This document shows, one piece after another, positions 1-8,830 of a DNA stretch of 34,466 bases. Position numbers and translations under genes: made by a program. The notes under the pieces are model-generated. The model saw only the letters and a list, made by a program, of their open reading frames with translations. It did not search any database and was not told the DNA's origin. This DNA comes from an uncultured Flavihumibacter sp. (lineage in GTDB: Bacteria; Bacteroidota; Bacteroidia; Chitinophagales; Chitinophagaceae): contig CABHOW010000086.1 in the NCBI GenBank assembly GCA_902168225.1, positions 1 through 34,466 of the forward strand. The letters run 5' to 3'. How positions within the stretch are numbered: the stretch's first letter is position 1; each line of letters begins with the position of its first letter.

Positions 1-1836
1 ACTCATATCTGCTTCTAAACGAACTTTATCGTTGTTCTTCTGCTCAATTTCCTTTTCTAAATTGGCCATCTTGCGTTGTAGCTTCTGTAATTCTTTATTA
101 ATAGGTTTACCACCCTTCGACGAGCTCTGGGTGACATCTTCCGCCTTAACCTTTACTTCTTCCACCTTATACCTTATACCTTCTTCCTTATTCCTTCCTT
201 CTTCCTCCTTCAACCTCTCAACCTGAACTTGTTTAAGTGCGCGCTCATTCCATTCCACCCACTCCGTATAGGTGCCTTTGAACTCTTTGATCTCTCCATC
301 CACTATCTCCCATATTTTATTCGCGGTTTTGGAGATAAAATATCTATCATGACTAACCAATATATAACTACCCTCATACTTATTTAACGCTTCTGCAAGC
401 AACTCTACCGAATGCATATCCAAGTGGTTGGTAGGTTCATCCAATAATAAAAAATTAGCTTTACTTACAATCGTTTTTGCCAATGCTACCCGTGCTTTTT
501 CACCCCCACTTAGTACCCGTATTTTTTTATCTACGTCATCGCCACTAAATAAAAAGGAACCCAATAAAGCCCTTAATTCAGGATCCGTTTTTTTACTCCC
601 ACAATGTTGTAGTTCCTCTAAAATTGTATGTGTAAGTGTAAGTGCTTCTAACTGATGTTGTGCATAAAAACTTTCTTCTACATTATGCCCCCAAACACGC
701 TCACCCTCAAATGTTTCAGTTCCGGCGATCATCCGTAATACGGTAGATTTACCTTTTCCATTCGCCCCGATCAACGCAATTTTATCTCCCCTTTCAATCT
801 CGGCAGAAGCATTTGTAACAATACGTATATTTCCAAAACGCTTAGTTACATTTTTCAAAGTAACCAATACTTTACCCGGCACTTTCTCCAGCTGAAAATT
901 AATACGTAGATCAGGGCGCTCTAATTGTACATCCTCAATTTTCTCTAGTTTATCTAATCGCTTTTGTACACTTTGTGCTTGCGCAGCTTTACTGGCTTTA
1001 GCTTTGAATCGTTCTATAAAACGTTCTTGCTGCCGAATATAATCTTGTTGGTTTTCATAAGCCTTCTGTTGTAAATCTATTCTTATTAATTTCTCTGATT
1101 CATAAAATGCATAGTTACCACTATAGATATGCAGTTGCTGCTGGTACAACTCTACTATTTTATTCACCATCCGGTTCAAGAAAAATTTATCGTGACTTAC
1201 AATCACTACACTTCCTTTATAATGCATCAAATATTTTTCCAACCATTCGATAGAAGGTAAGTCGAGGTGGTTGGTAGGTTCATCCATCAATAATACATCA
1301 GGCTGCTGCAAAATCATTTTTGCCAATAATACGCGCATTCTCCAGCCCCCACTAAATTCTTCATAAGGGCGTAGTAAATCTTCATTACTAAATCCAAGTC
1401 CATGTAAAACCTCTTCTGCTTTATGGGTAATATTATAGCCATCTAAAACATCCAATTCATGTAATGCATCCGTATATGCAAGGAGTAGCGCTTCGTCTTC
1501 TGAATTATTTTCTAATTCTTTTCCCAACTGTTCTATTTGCTTTTCTAATTCACGAACACGTTCAAAGGCGCTTAAAGCTACTTCGGTAATGGTTTCTTTC
1601 GTATCAAAACTTAATAGATCCTGGTGTAAGTAGCCAATAGTAGTTTCCCTTCCTTTTTCAACAGACCCTTTTGCGGGTTGATATTCGCCTACTAATACTT
1701 TTAATAGGGTAGACTTACCGGTACCATTATACCCTACTAACCCTATTCTTTCTCCCGGTTGAATATGCCAAGTGGCATCTTGTACAATTACACGCGCCCC
1801 AAATTCAAATGTTACATTTTGAAAACCAATCAGCAT
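1..1836 (-). CDS. ABC-F family ATPase, C-terminus cut off by the window edge
   Basis: This is a soluble protein with two ABC domains and no membrane segments, of the ABC-F class. Known members bind the ribosome and act in translation or in resistance to ribosome-targeting drugs; which branch this one belongs to cannot be told. The frame is open from ATG 1836 to base 1 (612 codons, no stop), so only the last residues are missing. Both nucleotide sites are visible: first Walker A GYNGTGKST (about 1710-1740), a degenerate signature EFSGGWRMR (about 1330-1355) and LLMDEPTNHLDLPS (about 1255-1300); second Walker A GANGKGKST (about 740-770), LSGGEKAR (about 495-515) and LLLDEPTNHLDMHS (about 420-455). 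The C-terminal 80 or so residues are Lys/Glu-rich, and the part from about 165 to 235 is low complexity at DNA level (see findings). A TAACTTTG box lies just upstream. Confidence 0.93.
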   Translation of the reverse strand, partial: MLIGFQNVTFEFGARVIVQDATWHIQPGERIGLVGYNGTGKSTLLKVLVGEYQPAKGSVEKGRETTIGYLHQDLLSFDTKETITEVALSAFERVRELEKQIEQLGKELENNSEDEALLLAYTDALHELDVLDGYNITHKAEEVLHGLGFSNEDLLRPYEEFSGGWRMRVLLAKMILQQPDVLLMDEPTNHLDLPSIEWLEKYLMHYKGSVVIVSHDKFFLNRMVNKIVELYQQQLHIYSGNYAFYESEKLIRIDLQQKAYENQQDYIRQQERFIERFKAKASKAAQAQSVQKRLDKLEKIEDVQLERPDLRINFQLEKVPGKVLVTLKNVTKRFGNIRIVTNASAEIERGDKIALIGANGKGKSTVLRMIAGTETFEGERVWGHNVEESFYAQHQLEALTLTHTILEELQHCGSKKTDPELRALLGSFLFSGDDVDKKIRVLSGGEKARVALAKTIVSKANFLLLDEPTNHLDMHSVELLAEALNKYEGSYILVSHDRYFISKTANKIWEIVDGEIKEFKGTYTEWVEWNERALKQVQVERLKEEEGRNKEEGIRYKVEEVKVKAEDVTQSSSKGGKPINKELQKLQRKMANLEKEIEQKNNDKVRLEADMS

Positions 1837-1854
1837 AACTCTTTTATTGAGGCG

Positions 1855-1895
1855 CAAAGTTAATAAGGTTACAGTCCATATTTGCTATATTTTTG
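1855..1895. promoter_or_regulatory. Divergent Bacteroidota-type -7 boxes
   Basis: On the minus strand TAACTTTG (1855-1862) precedes the ABC-F gene by about 19 bases. On the plus strand TATTTTTG (1888-1895) precedes the lipoprotein ATG at 1911. Both fit TAnnTTTG, the -7 element of the Bacteroidota primary sigma factor. I do not see a convincing -33 TTTG for either, so the call rests on the -7 boxes and their position between divergent genes. Confidence 0.5.
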
Positions 1896-1910
1896 CAGTA
1901 AATAATGATT

Positions 1911-2495
1911 ATGAAAAAACTATTAGTTATTGGTATAGTTATGTTCATTGCTTCGTGTGGTTCTAAAGAAGAAAAGCAAGAGAATACAGCAATTGCTGCC
2001 CCTGTGAGTTTAGGTAAAAGCGCCAATAGCGATGCATTTAATCAATCCTTCAAACAACTACTGAATCAATATTATAGCTTGAAGGATAATTTCATTGCCG
2101 AAAAAGATCCTGCTATTGATTCTGCAGCTAAAGCGTTACTTGTTCTTACAGACAGTTTATCGCTGGAGGGCCTAGGGGGTGATAGCGCGGTTAAGGCAAC
2201 AGCAGTTACCTATAAAATGGGAATAGCTGCAGAATTAAAAGGTTTATTGGGGGAGAAGGATAGAGAAGAAAAACGCAAAGCATTCCAGATGGCTAGTGAG
2301 CAATTATATGATTTTATTCGTACGGTGCAGTACGATAGAGAAGTGGTATACCATGAGTATTGTCCGATGGCTTTTAATGATCAGGGTGCAACTTGGTTAA
2401 GTAATTCATCTGATATTAAGAATCCTTATCTCCCTAAAAAAATGTTGCATTGTGGGGAGGTTAAAGACTCTATCGACTTGCGGGTAAAAAAGTAA
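1911..2495 (+). CDS. DUF3347 domain lipoprotein
   Basis: A 194-residue predicted lipoprotein. The N-terminus (MKKLLVIGIVMFIASCGSK) is a lipoprotein signal with the acylated Cys at residue 17. The body is helical and ends in the DUF3347 signature: YHEYCPMAFNDQGATWLS, then NPY, then MLHCGEV. His and Cys in the HxxxCPM and MLxCG motifs suggest metal binding; DUF3347 domains often accompany copper and cation efflux proteins, but the function is not established. An in-frame ATG lies two codons upstream at 1905; 1911 is preferred because it starts the signal peptide cleanly. It is 12 bases from the TonB receptor gene, so the two are probably co-transcribed and may act together at the outer membrane. 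Confidence 0.85.
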   Translation: MKKLLVIGIVMFIASCGSKEEKQENTAIAAPVSLGKSANSDAFNQSFKQLLNQYYSLKDNFIAEKDPAIDSAAKALLVLTDSLSLEGLGGDSAVKATAVTYKMGIAAELKGLLGEKDREEKRKAFQMASEQLYDFIRTVQYDREVVYHEYCPMAFNDQGATWLSNSSDIKNPYLPKKMLHCGEVKDSIDLRVKK

Positions 2496-2507
2496 TCAAC
2501 AGTTTCT

Positions 2508-4868
2508 ATGCGACTATTTGGTGGGTTGATCATTGTAGGGTTATTGGCTTTCTGTAGTAATATAAACGCGCAGGAAAAATATACACTTAATGGGTATATT
2601 AAAGATACTTTGAGTAATGAAACCCTTATTGGGGCTACTATCAATATCCGCCAAATTGGTAAATCCATACTAAGTAATAGTTACGGTTTTTTCTCACTCA
2701 CGCTACCTAAAGGGAAATATTTTATCACCATCGGATTTATAGGCTATCAATCAAAGGAAATAGAAGTTGATTTATCAGCCGATGAAGAAAAAAATTTCTA
2801 CTTAGTACCGAATACGTCTATTATCAATAATGTAACCGTAACTACAAGAAGAAGAGATAATAATGTAAAAACAGCACAAATGGGTAAGTTTGATTTGAAT
2901 ATCAATACTGCCAAAGCATTGCCTGCTTTTTTAGGAGAAGTAGATATTTTAAAAACGCTTCAATTATTACCGGGTGTACGTAATGCCGGTGAAGGGAATG
3001 CCGGATTTTATGTACGTGGAGGTGGCCCTGATCAGAATCTTATTTTATTGGATGATGCCGTAGTGTATAATACCGGTCACTTATTTGGTTTTTTCTCTGT
3101 TTTCAATGCTGATGCTATTAAGAATGTGAGCTTGATTAAAGGAGGAATGCCGGCGCAATATGGGGGTAGATTATCTTCGGTGGTAGATGTTGCCATGAAG
3201 GAAGGCAACCAAAACAAAACCCAGATAGACGCAGGTATTGGTTTAATTGCTTCGCGTTTTTCCATACAAGGCCCTATTAAGAAAAACAAAGCTTCCTATA
3301 TTCTTTCCGCCCGCAGAACTTATATTGATGCGCTTGTAAAACCTTTTATTAAGCCGGAAAGTGATTTTTATGGATCCGGCTATTATTTCTATGATCTGAA
3401 TGCAAAAATGAATTATCAATTTTCTGAAAAAGATCATATTTATTTGAGTGGTTATTTCGGAAGAGATAAATTCAACTTCAACAATGCAGCACGTTCTTTT
3501 AAAACAGTTATCGATTGGGGAAATAGTACTGCTACTTTTCGCTGGAACCATGTTTTCAACAAAAAATTATTTTCCAATACAACATTGGTGTACAATGATT
3601 ATCGGTTTAACTTAACTGGAGAACAGAACAATTTTCGATTAGGGTTATCATCTGGAATTCGGGACCTGAATGCGAAAACCGATTTTGATTACTTTATTAC
3701 ACCAAGCCATAAATTGAAATTCGGTATTCAGTATACGTACCATACATTCCTACCCAATGTAGTGAGCGGATCCCAGGATAGTGTTGTCTTTTCTCCGGCT
3801 AATGCATCTAAAAAAAGAGCTAATGAATATGCGGTGTATATTCAAGACGATTGGGATATTAATAGTAAGGTCAAATTGAATTACGGGATTCGTTTTAGTA
3901 GGTTCGATCAGGTGGGTGCGTATACCAGTTATAAAAAAGATGTGAATGGTAATAAAACAGATAGTACCGTTTATAAGCCCGGGCAAATTGTACAATCGTA
4001 TAGCGGTTTTGAGCCGAGAGCCACACTACGTTATGCGATCAATGAAGTTAGTTCTTTTAAATTGGGGGTAACACGTAACCTGCAATATATTCACTTAGTT
4101 ACAAATGCTGCTTCTACATTACCAACCGATTTGTGGGTACCCAGTACTTTGCGTGTAAGGCCACAAGTTAGCTGGCAATATGCCGCCGGTTATTTCAAGA
4201 ACCTTAATAATGGGATGTTCGAAACTTCTATAGAAGCCTATTATAAAACCATGGAAAACCAGATCGAATATAAAGAGGGTTATACGCCTTCTTTAAAAGA
4301 TCCGGAAGAAGATTTTGTTTTTGGTAGAGGATGGAGTTATGGCACCGAACTATTTATTAATAAAGTGAAAGGAAGATTTACAGGATGGATCGGGTATACC
4401 CTTAGTTGGACCTGGAGAAAATTTCCTGATTTGAATAAAGGGAATCAATACCCTAGTAAATACGATCGCAGACATGATCTATCGATAGTTGGTAATTACG
4501 AGATCAATAAAAAATGGAGAGTGTCTTCTATTTTTGTTTATGGAACAGGAAATGCGGTATCCTTCCCCGAACGATTTTATTTTGTAGGTGGCGTACTTAC
4601 CCAGGAGTATGGTACTATTAATGCGTATAGAATGAAGCCCTATCATAGGCTAGATTTATCGGCTACTTATACACCGCATCCAAAAAAGCAACGTAAATAC
4701 AGTACCAATTGGGTGTTCAGTTTATATAATGCTTATAGCAGACTGAACCCATACTTTATATACTTTAATCAGGAGGGTTCTGCTGCATCAGGAAATTTGA
4801 AAGTTACGGCAAAACAAGTGTCATTATTCCCTGTAATTCCTTCCGTAACCTGGAATATTAAATTCTAA
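2508..4868 (+). CDS. TonB-dependent receptor with carboxypeptidase-regulatory-like N-terminus
   Basis: A 786-residue outer-membrane active transporter. Residues 1-21 are a signal peptide ending NINAQ. Residues about 24-110 are a CarboxypepD_reg-like beta domain (LNGYIKDTLSNETLIGATI, then YGFFSLTLPKGKY). The plug domain follows, with FYVRGGGPDQNLILLDDA and the Asn-Ala-Asp-Ala-Ile-Lys stretch that leads into the barrel, and the rest is a beta barrel ending in aromatic-rich strands (WNIKF at the C-terminus). This organisation is common for Bacteroidota receptors, but no SusD partner is present, so a polysaccharide-utilisation role is not supported. The upstream DUF3347 lipoprotein, 12 bases away, hints at a metal or small-molecule substrate. 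Its stop overlaps the convergent secreted-protein gene by four bases. Confidence 0.9.
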   Translation: MRLFGGLIIVGLLAFCSNINAQEKYTLNGYIKDTLSNETLIGATINIRQIGKSILSNSYGFFSLTLPKGKYFITIGFIGYQSKEIEVDLSADEEKNFYLVPNTSIINNVTVTTRRRDNNVKTAQMGKFDLNINTAKALPAFLGEVDILKTLQLLPGVRNAGEGNAGFYVRGGGPDQNLILLDDAVVYNTGHLFGFFSVFNADAIKNVSLIKGGMPAQYGGRLSSVVDVAMKEGNQNKTQIDAGIGLIASRFSIQGPIKKNKASYILSARRTYIDALVKPFIKPESDFYGSGYYFYDLNAKMNYQFSEKDHIYLSGYFGRDKFNFNNAARSFKTVIDWGNSTATFRWNHVFNKKLFSNTTLVYNDYRFNLTGEQNNFRLGLSSGIRDLNAKTDFDYFITPSHKLKFGIQYTYHTFLPNVVSGSQDSVVFSPANASKKRANEYAVYIQDDWDINSKVKLNYGIRFSRFDQVGAYTSYKKDVNGNKTDSTVYKPGQIVQSYSGFEPRATLRYAINEVSSFKLGVTRNLQYIHLVTNAASTLPTDLWVPSTLRVRPQVSWQYAAGYFKNLNNGMFETSIEAYYKTMENQIEYKEGYTPSLKDPEEDFVFGRGWSYGTELFINKVKGRFTGWIGYTLSWTWRKFPDLNKGNQYPSKYDRRHDLSIVGNYEINKKWRVSSIFVYGTGNAVSFPERFYFVGGVLTQEYGTINAYRMKPYHRLDLSATYTPHPKKQRKYSTNWVFSLYNAYSRLNPYFIYFNQEGSAASGNLKVTAKQVSLFPVIPSVTWNIKF

Positions 4869-6004
4869 TTTCGCTGATATTCAATAATTACTTTCGCATT
4901 TTTTTCTTCTGTAGAACTCAGGAAAACCTCATAACGTTTTTTACCTGCAGTTACAACCATTAATGCGGTATTAGGTGGGATGTCGCCCAAGTTCTCTGCC
5001 ACAATGATCAACTCGTGTATTCTATCTGTGGGCGTATTCCTTATTTTTAAACTAATAGGTGTTGTATTAAGCATAGCTTTTTTTACAACTAACTCATTAT
5101 TATGATATACTGAAATAGTATCGTTATCTATGGTACCATTATCAAACAAATCTATCTGTACATATTCTTCATCTGTAATAATGGTTTTCACTAAATTATT
5201 TTGTCGCTCACGTAATACACGTGGAGTAGGAACTTTCTTTTTTTCGGTTGTTAAAACTTCCGTAGATGTGGGCTTCTGCGTTTGTTCTGTTTTCTCTTCT
5301 TTATGAGGTGATGGTACAGGTTGCACTGAATTATCGACAGTTGTTGGCGGCTGTTGCTGTTTTTGTTTTGAGGGGGCAACCAACTTCGGCTTTGGCTTTA
5401 CAGGGGTAGGAGTAGCAGATGCCGTTTGCGGGGGTGCTACTTTTTTTACAGGCGGTATTATAATGGCCGGTTTGGCGTCTTTCTTTACCGTGTCTTTCTT
5501 GGGTACTTCTTTTTTCTTATCTAAAAAATCCTCTTTCTTAAAATCGGAAGTAGGCACTTTTTCTAAATACACGGTGCCGCTACCACAATCGCCTTTATCT
5601 TTTATATTGATAGAAATAAATGTACCTTGTAATACTTCTAACTTACCAATTTTACTGTAATCCAAGTAACACGTCATTAAGCAAGGCTCACTTTTATCAC
5701 CTATTTTCAAATCTAACAATCCGGTTTCTTTCAGTAATAAAGTTTTTGATTTTACATTATAAATACCCTGTGCAGATGCTTTTCCGTAGAAGATAGTTGT
5801 TTTGTAAGAGAAGGTAACACCCTTAATACTAGTATTCGCATTTTGCAGAATTTGCACTTCGTATTTATACATTTCGGCGGGAGTGGCATCTCTATACATG
5901 CCGTTAGATGAACTAAAATAGCCACGCCAAATACCTGTAATATTTTGTGCCGGAACTGTTAAAATGCCAATAAACAGTAGTAAAAGCGTAGCAATCACCT
6001 TCAT
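4865..6004 (-). CDS. Secreted protein with Lys/Pro-rich linker and conserved C-terminal beta domain
   Basis: A 379-residue exported protein of unknown function. Residues 1-19 form a signal peptide (MKVIATLLLLFIGILTVPAQ). Residues about 20-155 look like a compact beta domain that starts ITGIWRGYF and contains CYLDYSKIGKLEVLQGTF. Residues about 160-265 are a low-complexity linker rich in Lys, Pro, Thr and Gln. The last 110 residues form a second domain with IDLFDNGTIDNDTISVYHN and AENLGDIPPNTALMVV, a module I know from other Bacteroidota secreted proteins where it ends different N-terminal parts. No catalytic motif is evident. A TAGATTTG box on the minus strand (6009-6016) lies so close to the ATG that the transcript would be nearly leaderless. 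Confidence 0.8.
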   Translation of the reverse strand: MKVIATLLLLFIGILTVPAQNITGIWRGYFSSSNGMYRDATPAEMYKYEVQILQNANTSIKGVTFSYKTTIFYGKASAQGIYNVKSKTLLLKETGLLDLKIGDKSEPCLMTCYLDYSKIGKLEVLQGTFISINIKDKGDCGSGTVYLEKVPTSDFKKEDFLDKKKEVPKKDTVKKDAKPAIIIPPVKKVAPPQTASATPTPVKPKPKLVAPSKQKQQQPPTTVDNSVQPVPSPHKEEKTEQTQKPTSTEVLTTEKKKVPTPRVLRERQNNLVKTIITDEEYVQIDLFDNGTIDNDTISVYHNNELVVKKAMLNTTPISLKIRNTPTDRIHELIIVAENLGDIPPNTALMVVTAGKKRYEVFLSSTEEKNAKVIIEYQRN

Positions 6005-6008
6005 AATG

Positions 6009-6082
6009 CAAATCTAAAGGCATCCATGCTATCATAAATCATTAAAAAACGTTAAGGTTAGACTATCTATTTGTTACCTTTG
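6009..6082. promoter_or_regulatory. Divergent promoters for the secreted-protein gene and thrS
   Basis: TACCTTTG at 6075-6082 on the plus strand is a strong match to the Bacteroidota -7 box and would start the thrS transcript about 25 bases before its ATG. On the minus strand TAGATTTG (6009-6016) faces the secreted-protein gene. The -33 elements are weak (only a TTAAG around 6052 for thrS). Confidence 0.6.
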
Positions 6083-6110
6083 CAGCCTAATTTTTCTAAA
6101 GGAAGTGAAT

Positions 6111-8042
6111 ATGATTCAGGTTAGTTTCCCGGATGGCGCGGTAAGATCGTATGAAAATGGTGTTTCTGCATTGGATATTGCTACCTCTATTAGTGAGGGG
6201 CTTGCCCGTAAAGTACTTGTGGCAAGTGTTAATGGGGTTGTGGTAGATGCCAATCGACCCATCACAACAGATGCAGCAGTAAAATTTTTAACTTGGGAGG
6301 ACGAAGCGGGAAAAAATACTTTTTGGCACTCTACTGCTCATTTAATGGCAGAAGCAGTAGAAGCTATTTTCCCCGGAGTTAAATTTTGGGTAGGGCCTGC
6401 TTTAGACAAAGGTTTTTACTACGATATGGATTTAGGTGATAGAAAGATCACAGAGGAAGATTTATTAGCGATCGAAAAGAAAATGGCAGAATTAGCCAAA
6501 CAAAAAAACCCTTATATCCGTACTGAAAGGGCTAAGCAAGATGCCATCAATTATTTTACGGAGAAAGGGGATCAGTACAAGCTTGATTTATTGCAGAACT
6601 TAAAAGACGGTGAAATCAGTTTTTACCAACAAGGTGCTTTTACCGATTTATGCAGAGGCCCACATATCCCTCATACAGGATTTATTAAAGCCATGAAGCT
6701 TACCAATATTGCAGGGGCTTACTGGAAAGGCGATGAAAAGAATAAAATGCTAACCCGTTTGTATGGTGTGAGTTTCCCCAGCCAAAAAGAATTGGATGAA
6801 TATGTGGCGATGCTCGAAGAAGCTAAGAAAAGGGATCATCGTAAACTCGGAAAGGAATTGAGTATTTACACCACCAGCGACGATGTGGGTCAGGGTTTAA
6901 TTATGTGGATGCCCAATGGTACTGTGATCATTGAAGAACTTGAAAAGTTAGCGAAGGAAACCGAAGAGGCGGCAGGCTATAAGCGAGTAGTTACTCCGCA
7001 TATTGCCAAAGAGAGTATGTATCTAACCAGCGGGCACCTTCCTTATTATGCAGATAGTATGTTCCCTCCCATGGAAATGGATGGGGAAAGATATTATTTG
7101 AAAGCTATGAACTGTCCGCACCATCATAAAATTTTTGATGCAGAGCCTAAGAGTTATCGCGATATGCCGTATCGTATTGCAGAATATGGCACTTGCTACC
7201 GATATGAGCAAAGCGGTGAATTGTTTGGGTTGATGCGCGTGCGTTGCCTGCACATGAATGATGCACATATTTATTGTACAAAAGAGCAGTTTAAACAGGA
7301 GTTTAAGGCCGTAAATGATATGTATCTCAAGTATTTCAAGATTTTTGGTATTGAGAAATACGTGATGAGGTTAAGTTTGCATGACCCTGAAAAATTAGGC
7401 CAGAAATATATCAATGAACCGGAATTATGGCAAGAAACAGAGGAACTGGTAAGAAATGTACTCATAGAAACCGGGGTACCGTTTGTGGAAGTGAAAGGAG
7501 AAGGAGCATTTTACGGGCCTAAAATCGACGTACAAATTTGGAGTGCTATAGGTAGAGAATTTACATTAGCAACCAATCAAGTAGATTTCGCGCAACCTCG
7601 CAGATTTAAGTTGTCATTTACAAATGCGAACAATGAGCCTGAAATTCCGTTGATTATTCATCGTGCGCCATTAGGTACACACGAACGTTTTATTGGGTTC
7701 TTATTAGAGCATTATGCGGGTAAGTTCCCTACCTGGATAGCACCTGTTCAAGTAAAAGTGTTACCTATCAGTGATAAGTTCATGGATTATGCTTATGAGG
7801 TGAAAAATGCCTTGAGAGCTAAGGGGGTTAGGGTAGAGGTAGATGACAGACAAGAGAAAATAGGCAAGAAAATTAGAGATACAGAGTTATTAAAAGTTCC
7901 TTATATGCTTATAATCGGCGAGAAAGAAATGAACGAGAAACAAGTATCTGTTCGTCGCCAAGGCAAAGGGGATACAGGTTCTGTGGCTTTAGCTGATTTT
8001 GTGAGGGATATACACGCAGAAATAATTAACCGACAATCATAA
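6111..8042 (+). CDS. thrS: Threonine--tRNA ligase
   Basis: Charges tRNA-Thr in the cytoplasm; 643 residues, the normal bacterial length. Domains in order: TGS (about 1-60), the editing domain with HSTAH and CRGPH (about 75-225), the class II catalytic core with the zinc ligands Cys in MNCPHHHKIF, His in CLHMNDAHIY and His in HRAPLGTHERFIG, and the anticodon-binding domain from about 540. The frame also offers GTG 6105, but ATG 6111 is chosen because AAAGGAAG lies just upstream and the protein then begins MIQVSFPDG as in other ThrRS. It heads the classic thrS-infC-rpmI-rplT order, with 43 bases to infC. Confidence 0.98.
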   Translation: MIQVSFPDGAVRSYENGVSALDIATSISEGLARKVLVASVNGVVVDANRPITTDAAVKFLTWEDEAGKNTFWHSTAHLMAEAVEAIFPGVKFWVGPALDKGFYYDMDLGDRKITEEDLLAIEKKMAELAKQKNPYIRTERAKQDAINYFTEKGDQYKLDLLQNLKDGEISFYQQGAFTDLCRGPHIPHTGFIKAMKLTNIAGAYWKGDEKNKMLTRLYGVSFPSQKELDEYVAMLEEAKKRDHRKLGKELSIYTTSDDVGQGLIMWMPNGTVIIEELEKLAKETEEAAGYKRVVTPHIAKESMYLTSGHLPYYADSMFPPMEMDGERYYLKAMNCPHHHKIFDAEPKSYRDMPYRIAEYGTCYRYEQSGELFGLMRVRCLHMNDAHIYCTKEQFKQEFKAVNDMYLKYFKIFGIEKYVMRLSLHDPEKLGQKYINEPELWQETEELVRNVLIETGVPFVEVKGEGAFYGPKIDVQIWSAIGREFTLATNQVDFAQPRRFKLSFTNANNEPEIPLIIHRAPLGTHERFIGFLLEHYAGKFPTWIAPVQVKVLPISDKFMDYAYEVKNALRAKGVRVEVDDRQEKIGKKIRDTELLKVPYMLIIGEKEMNEKQVSVRRQGKGDTGSVALADFVRDIHAEIINRQS

Positions 8043-8085
8043 ATACAATTATCTTTAAATTCAATTTTTAACCAAACAATAGTTA

Positions 8086-8661
8086 ATGGCATTACCACCC
8101 AGAGGCGGAGGAAGATTTAATCCAAGGTTTAACAGGCAGCCCGAGCCTGAGCATCGTATCAACGAAAGAATTCGGGTTCCCCAAATACGTTTAGTAGGGG
8201 ATAACGTAACAGTAGGTATTTACAATACGCAAGAGGCGCTGAAGATTGCGCAGGAGCAAGAGCTAGATTTAGTGGAGATTTCCCCTACTGCCGACCCTCC
8301 TGTTTGTAAAATAATCGATTATAAGAAATTCCTGTACGAGAAAAAGCGTAAGGAAAAAGAGATGAAGGCTAATTCCAAGCAAAGCGAGATCAAAGAAATT
8401 CGTTTTACGCCCGGTACTGATGATCATGATTTCGACTTCAAAGCAAAACACGCAGAAAAGTTCTTAAAAGAAGGTAATAAGGTAAAAGCCTATGTACAGT
8501 TTAAGGGCCGTGCCATCATGTTCCAAGATCGTGGGCAGCTTTTGCTGCTCAAATTTGCCGAACGTTTAGCCGAAGCAGGAGCCCTTGAAAGCATGCCTAA
8601 ATTAGAAGGAAAGCGAATGTTCGCGATTTTCACACCGAAAACAGGGAAGAAAGCTAAGTAA
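8086..8661 (+). CDS. infC: Translation initiation factor IF-3
   Basis: IF-3 binds the 30S subunit, prevents premature 50S joining and proofreads start codon and initiator tRNA. The 191 residues include an Arg/Gly/Pro-rich N-terminal extension (MALPPRGGGRFNPRFNRQPEP), the IF3-N domain starting RINERIRVPQIRLVGDN with ALKIAQEQELDLVEISP, a Lys/Glu-rich connecting helix, and IF3-C with KEIRFTPGTDDHDFDFKAK and VKAYVQFKGRA. This gene starts with a plain ATG, whereas enterobacterial infC uses AUU as part of autoregulation. It lies between thrS and rpmI. A second promoter lies downstream of infC, so rpmI-rplT need not depend on infC transcription. Confidence 0.98.
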   Translation: MALPPRGGGRFNPRFNRQPEPEHRINERIRVPQIRLVGDNVTVGIYNTQEALKIAQEQELDLVEISPTADPPVCKIIDYKKFLYEKKRKEKEMKANSKQSEIKEIRFTPGTDDHDFDFKAKHAEKFLKEGNKVKAYVQFKGRAIMFQDRGQLLLLKFAERLAEAGALESMPKLEGKRMFAIFTPKTGKKAK

Positions 8662-8677
8662 GGGGTAAGGTATAAGC

Positions 8678-8757
8678 TATAGGGTATAGGGTATAGGGTA
8701 TAGGGTATAGGGTATAGGGTATAGGGTATAGGGTATAGGGTATAGGGTATAGGGTAT
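8678..8757. repeat. (TATAGGG)11.4 perfect heptamer tandem repeat
   Basis: Eleven complete, perfect copies of TATAGGG plus three bases, lying between infC and the rpmI promoter. Degenerate relatives of the unit (GGGGTAAGGTATAAGC) precede it from 8661. There are no spacers, so this is not a CRISPR, and there is no coding function: the minus-strand open frame across it reads a PIPYTLY-type repeat only because the repeat lacks stops. Related GGTATAA units occur inside the ABC-F gene near 165-182. Confidence 0.97.
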
Positions 8758-8791
8758 CTTCTTTTACCCTTCCTTCTTTTAGCTTTCACCT

Positions 8792-8826
8792 CAATTTGCT
8801 TTTTCAAAGCAAATTGCCTACCTTTG
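8792..8826 (+). promoter_or_regulatory. rpmI-rplT promoter overlapped by an 11-bp inverted repeat
   Basis: A -33 TTTG (8795-8798) and a -7 TACCTTTG (8819-8826) are separated by 20 bases, a very good Bacteroidota promoter. A perfect inverted repeat, CAATTTGCTTT (8792-8802) and AAAGCAAATTG (8806-8816) with a three-base loop, covers the -33 box and spacer. It could be an operator or a hairpin at the end of the infC message; it lacks the T-run of an intrinsic terminator. Confidence 0.75.
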
Positions 8827-8830
8827 CAGT

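Noticed and set aside
8678..8757. Possible CRISPR array
   Set aside because: Units are seven bases, contiguous and without spacers, and no cas gene is present.
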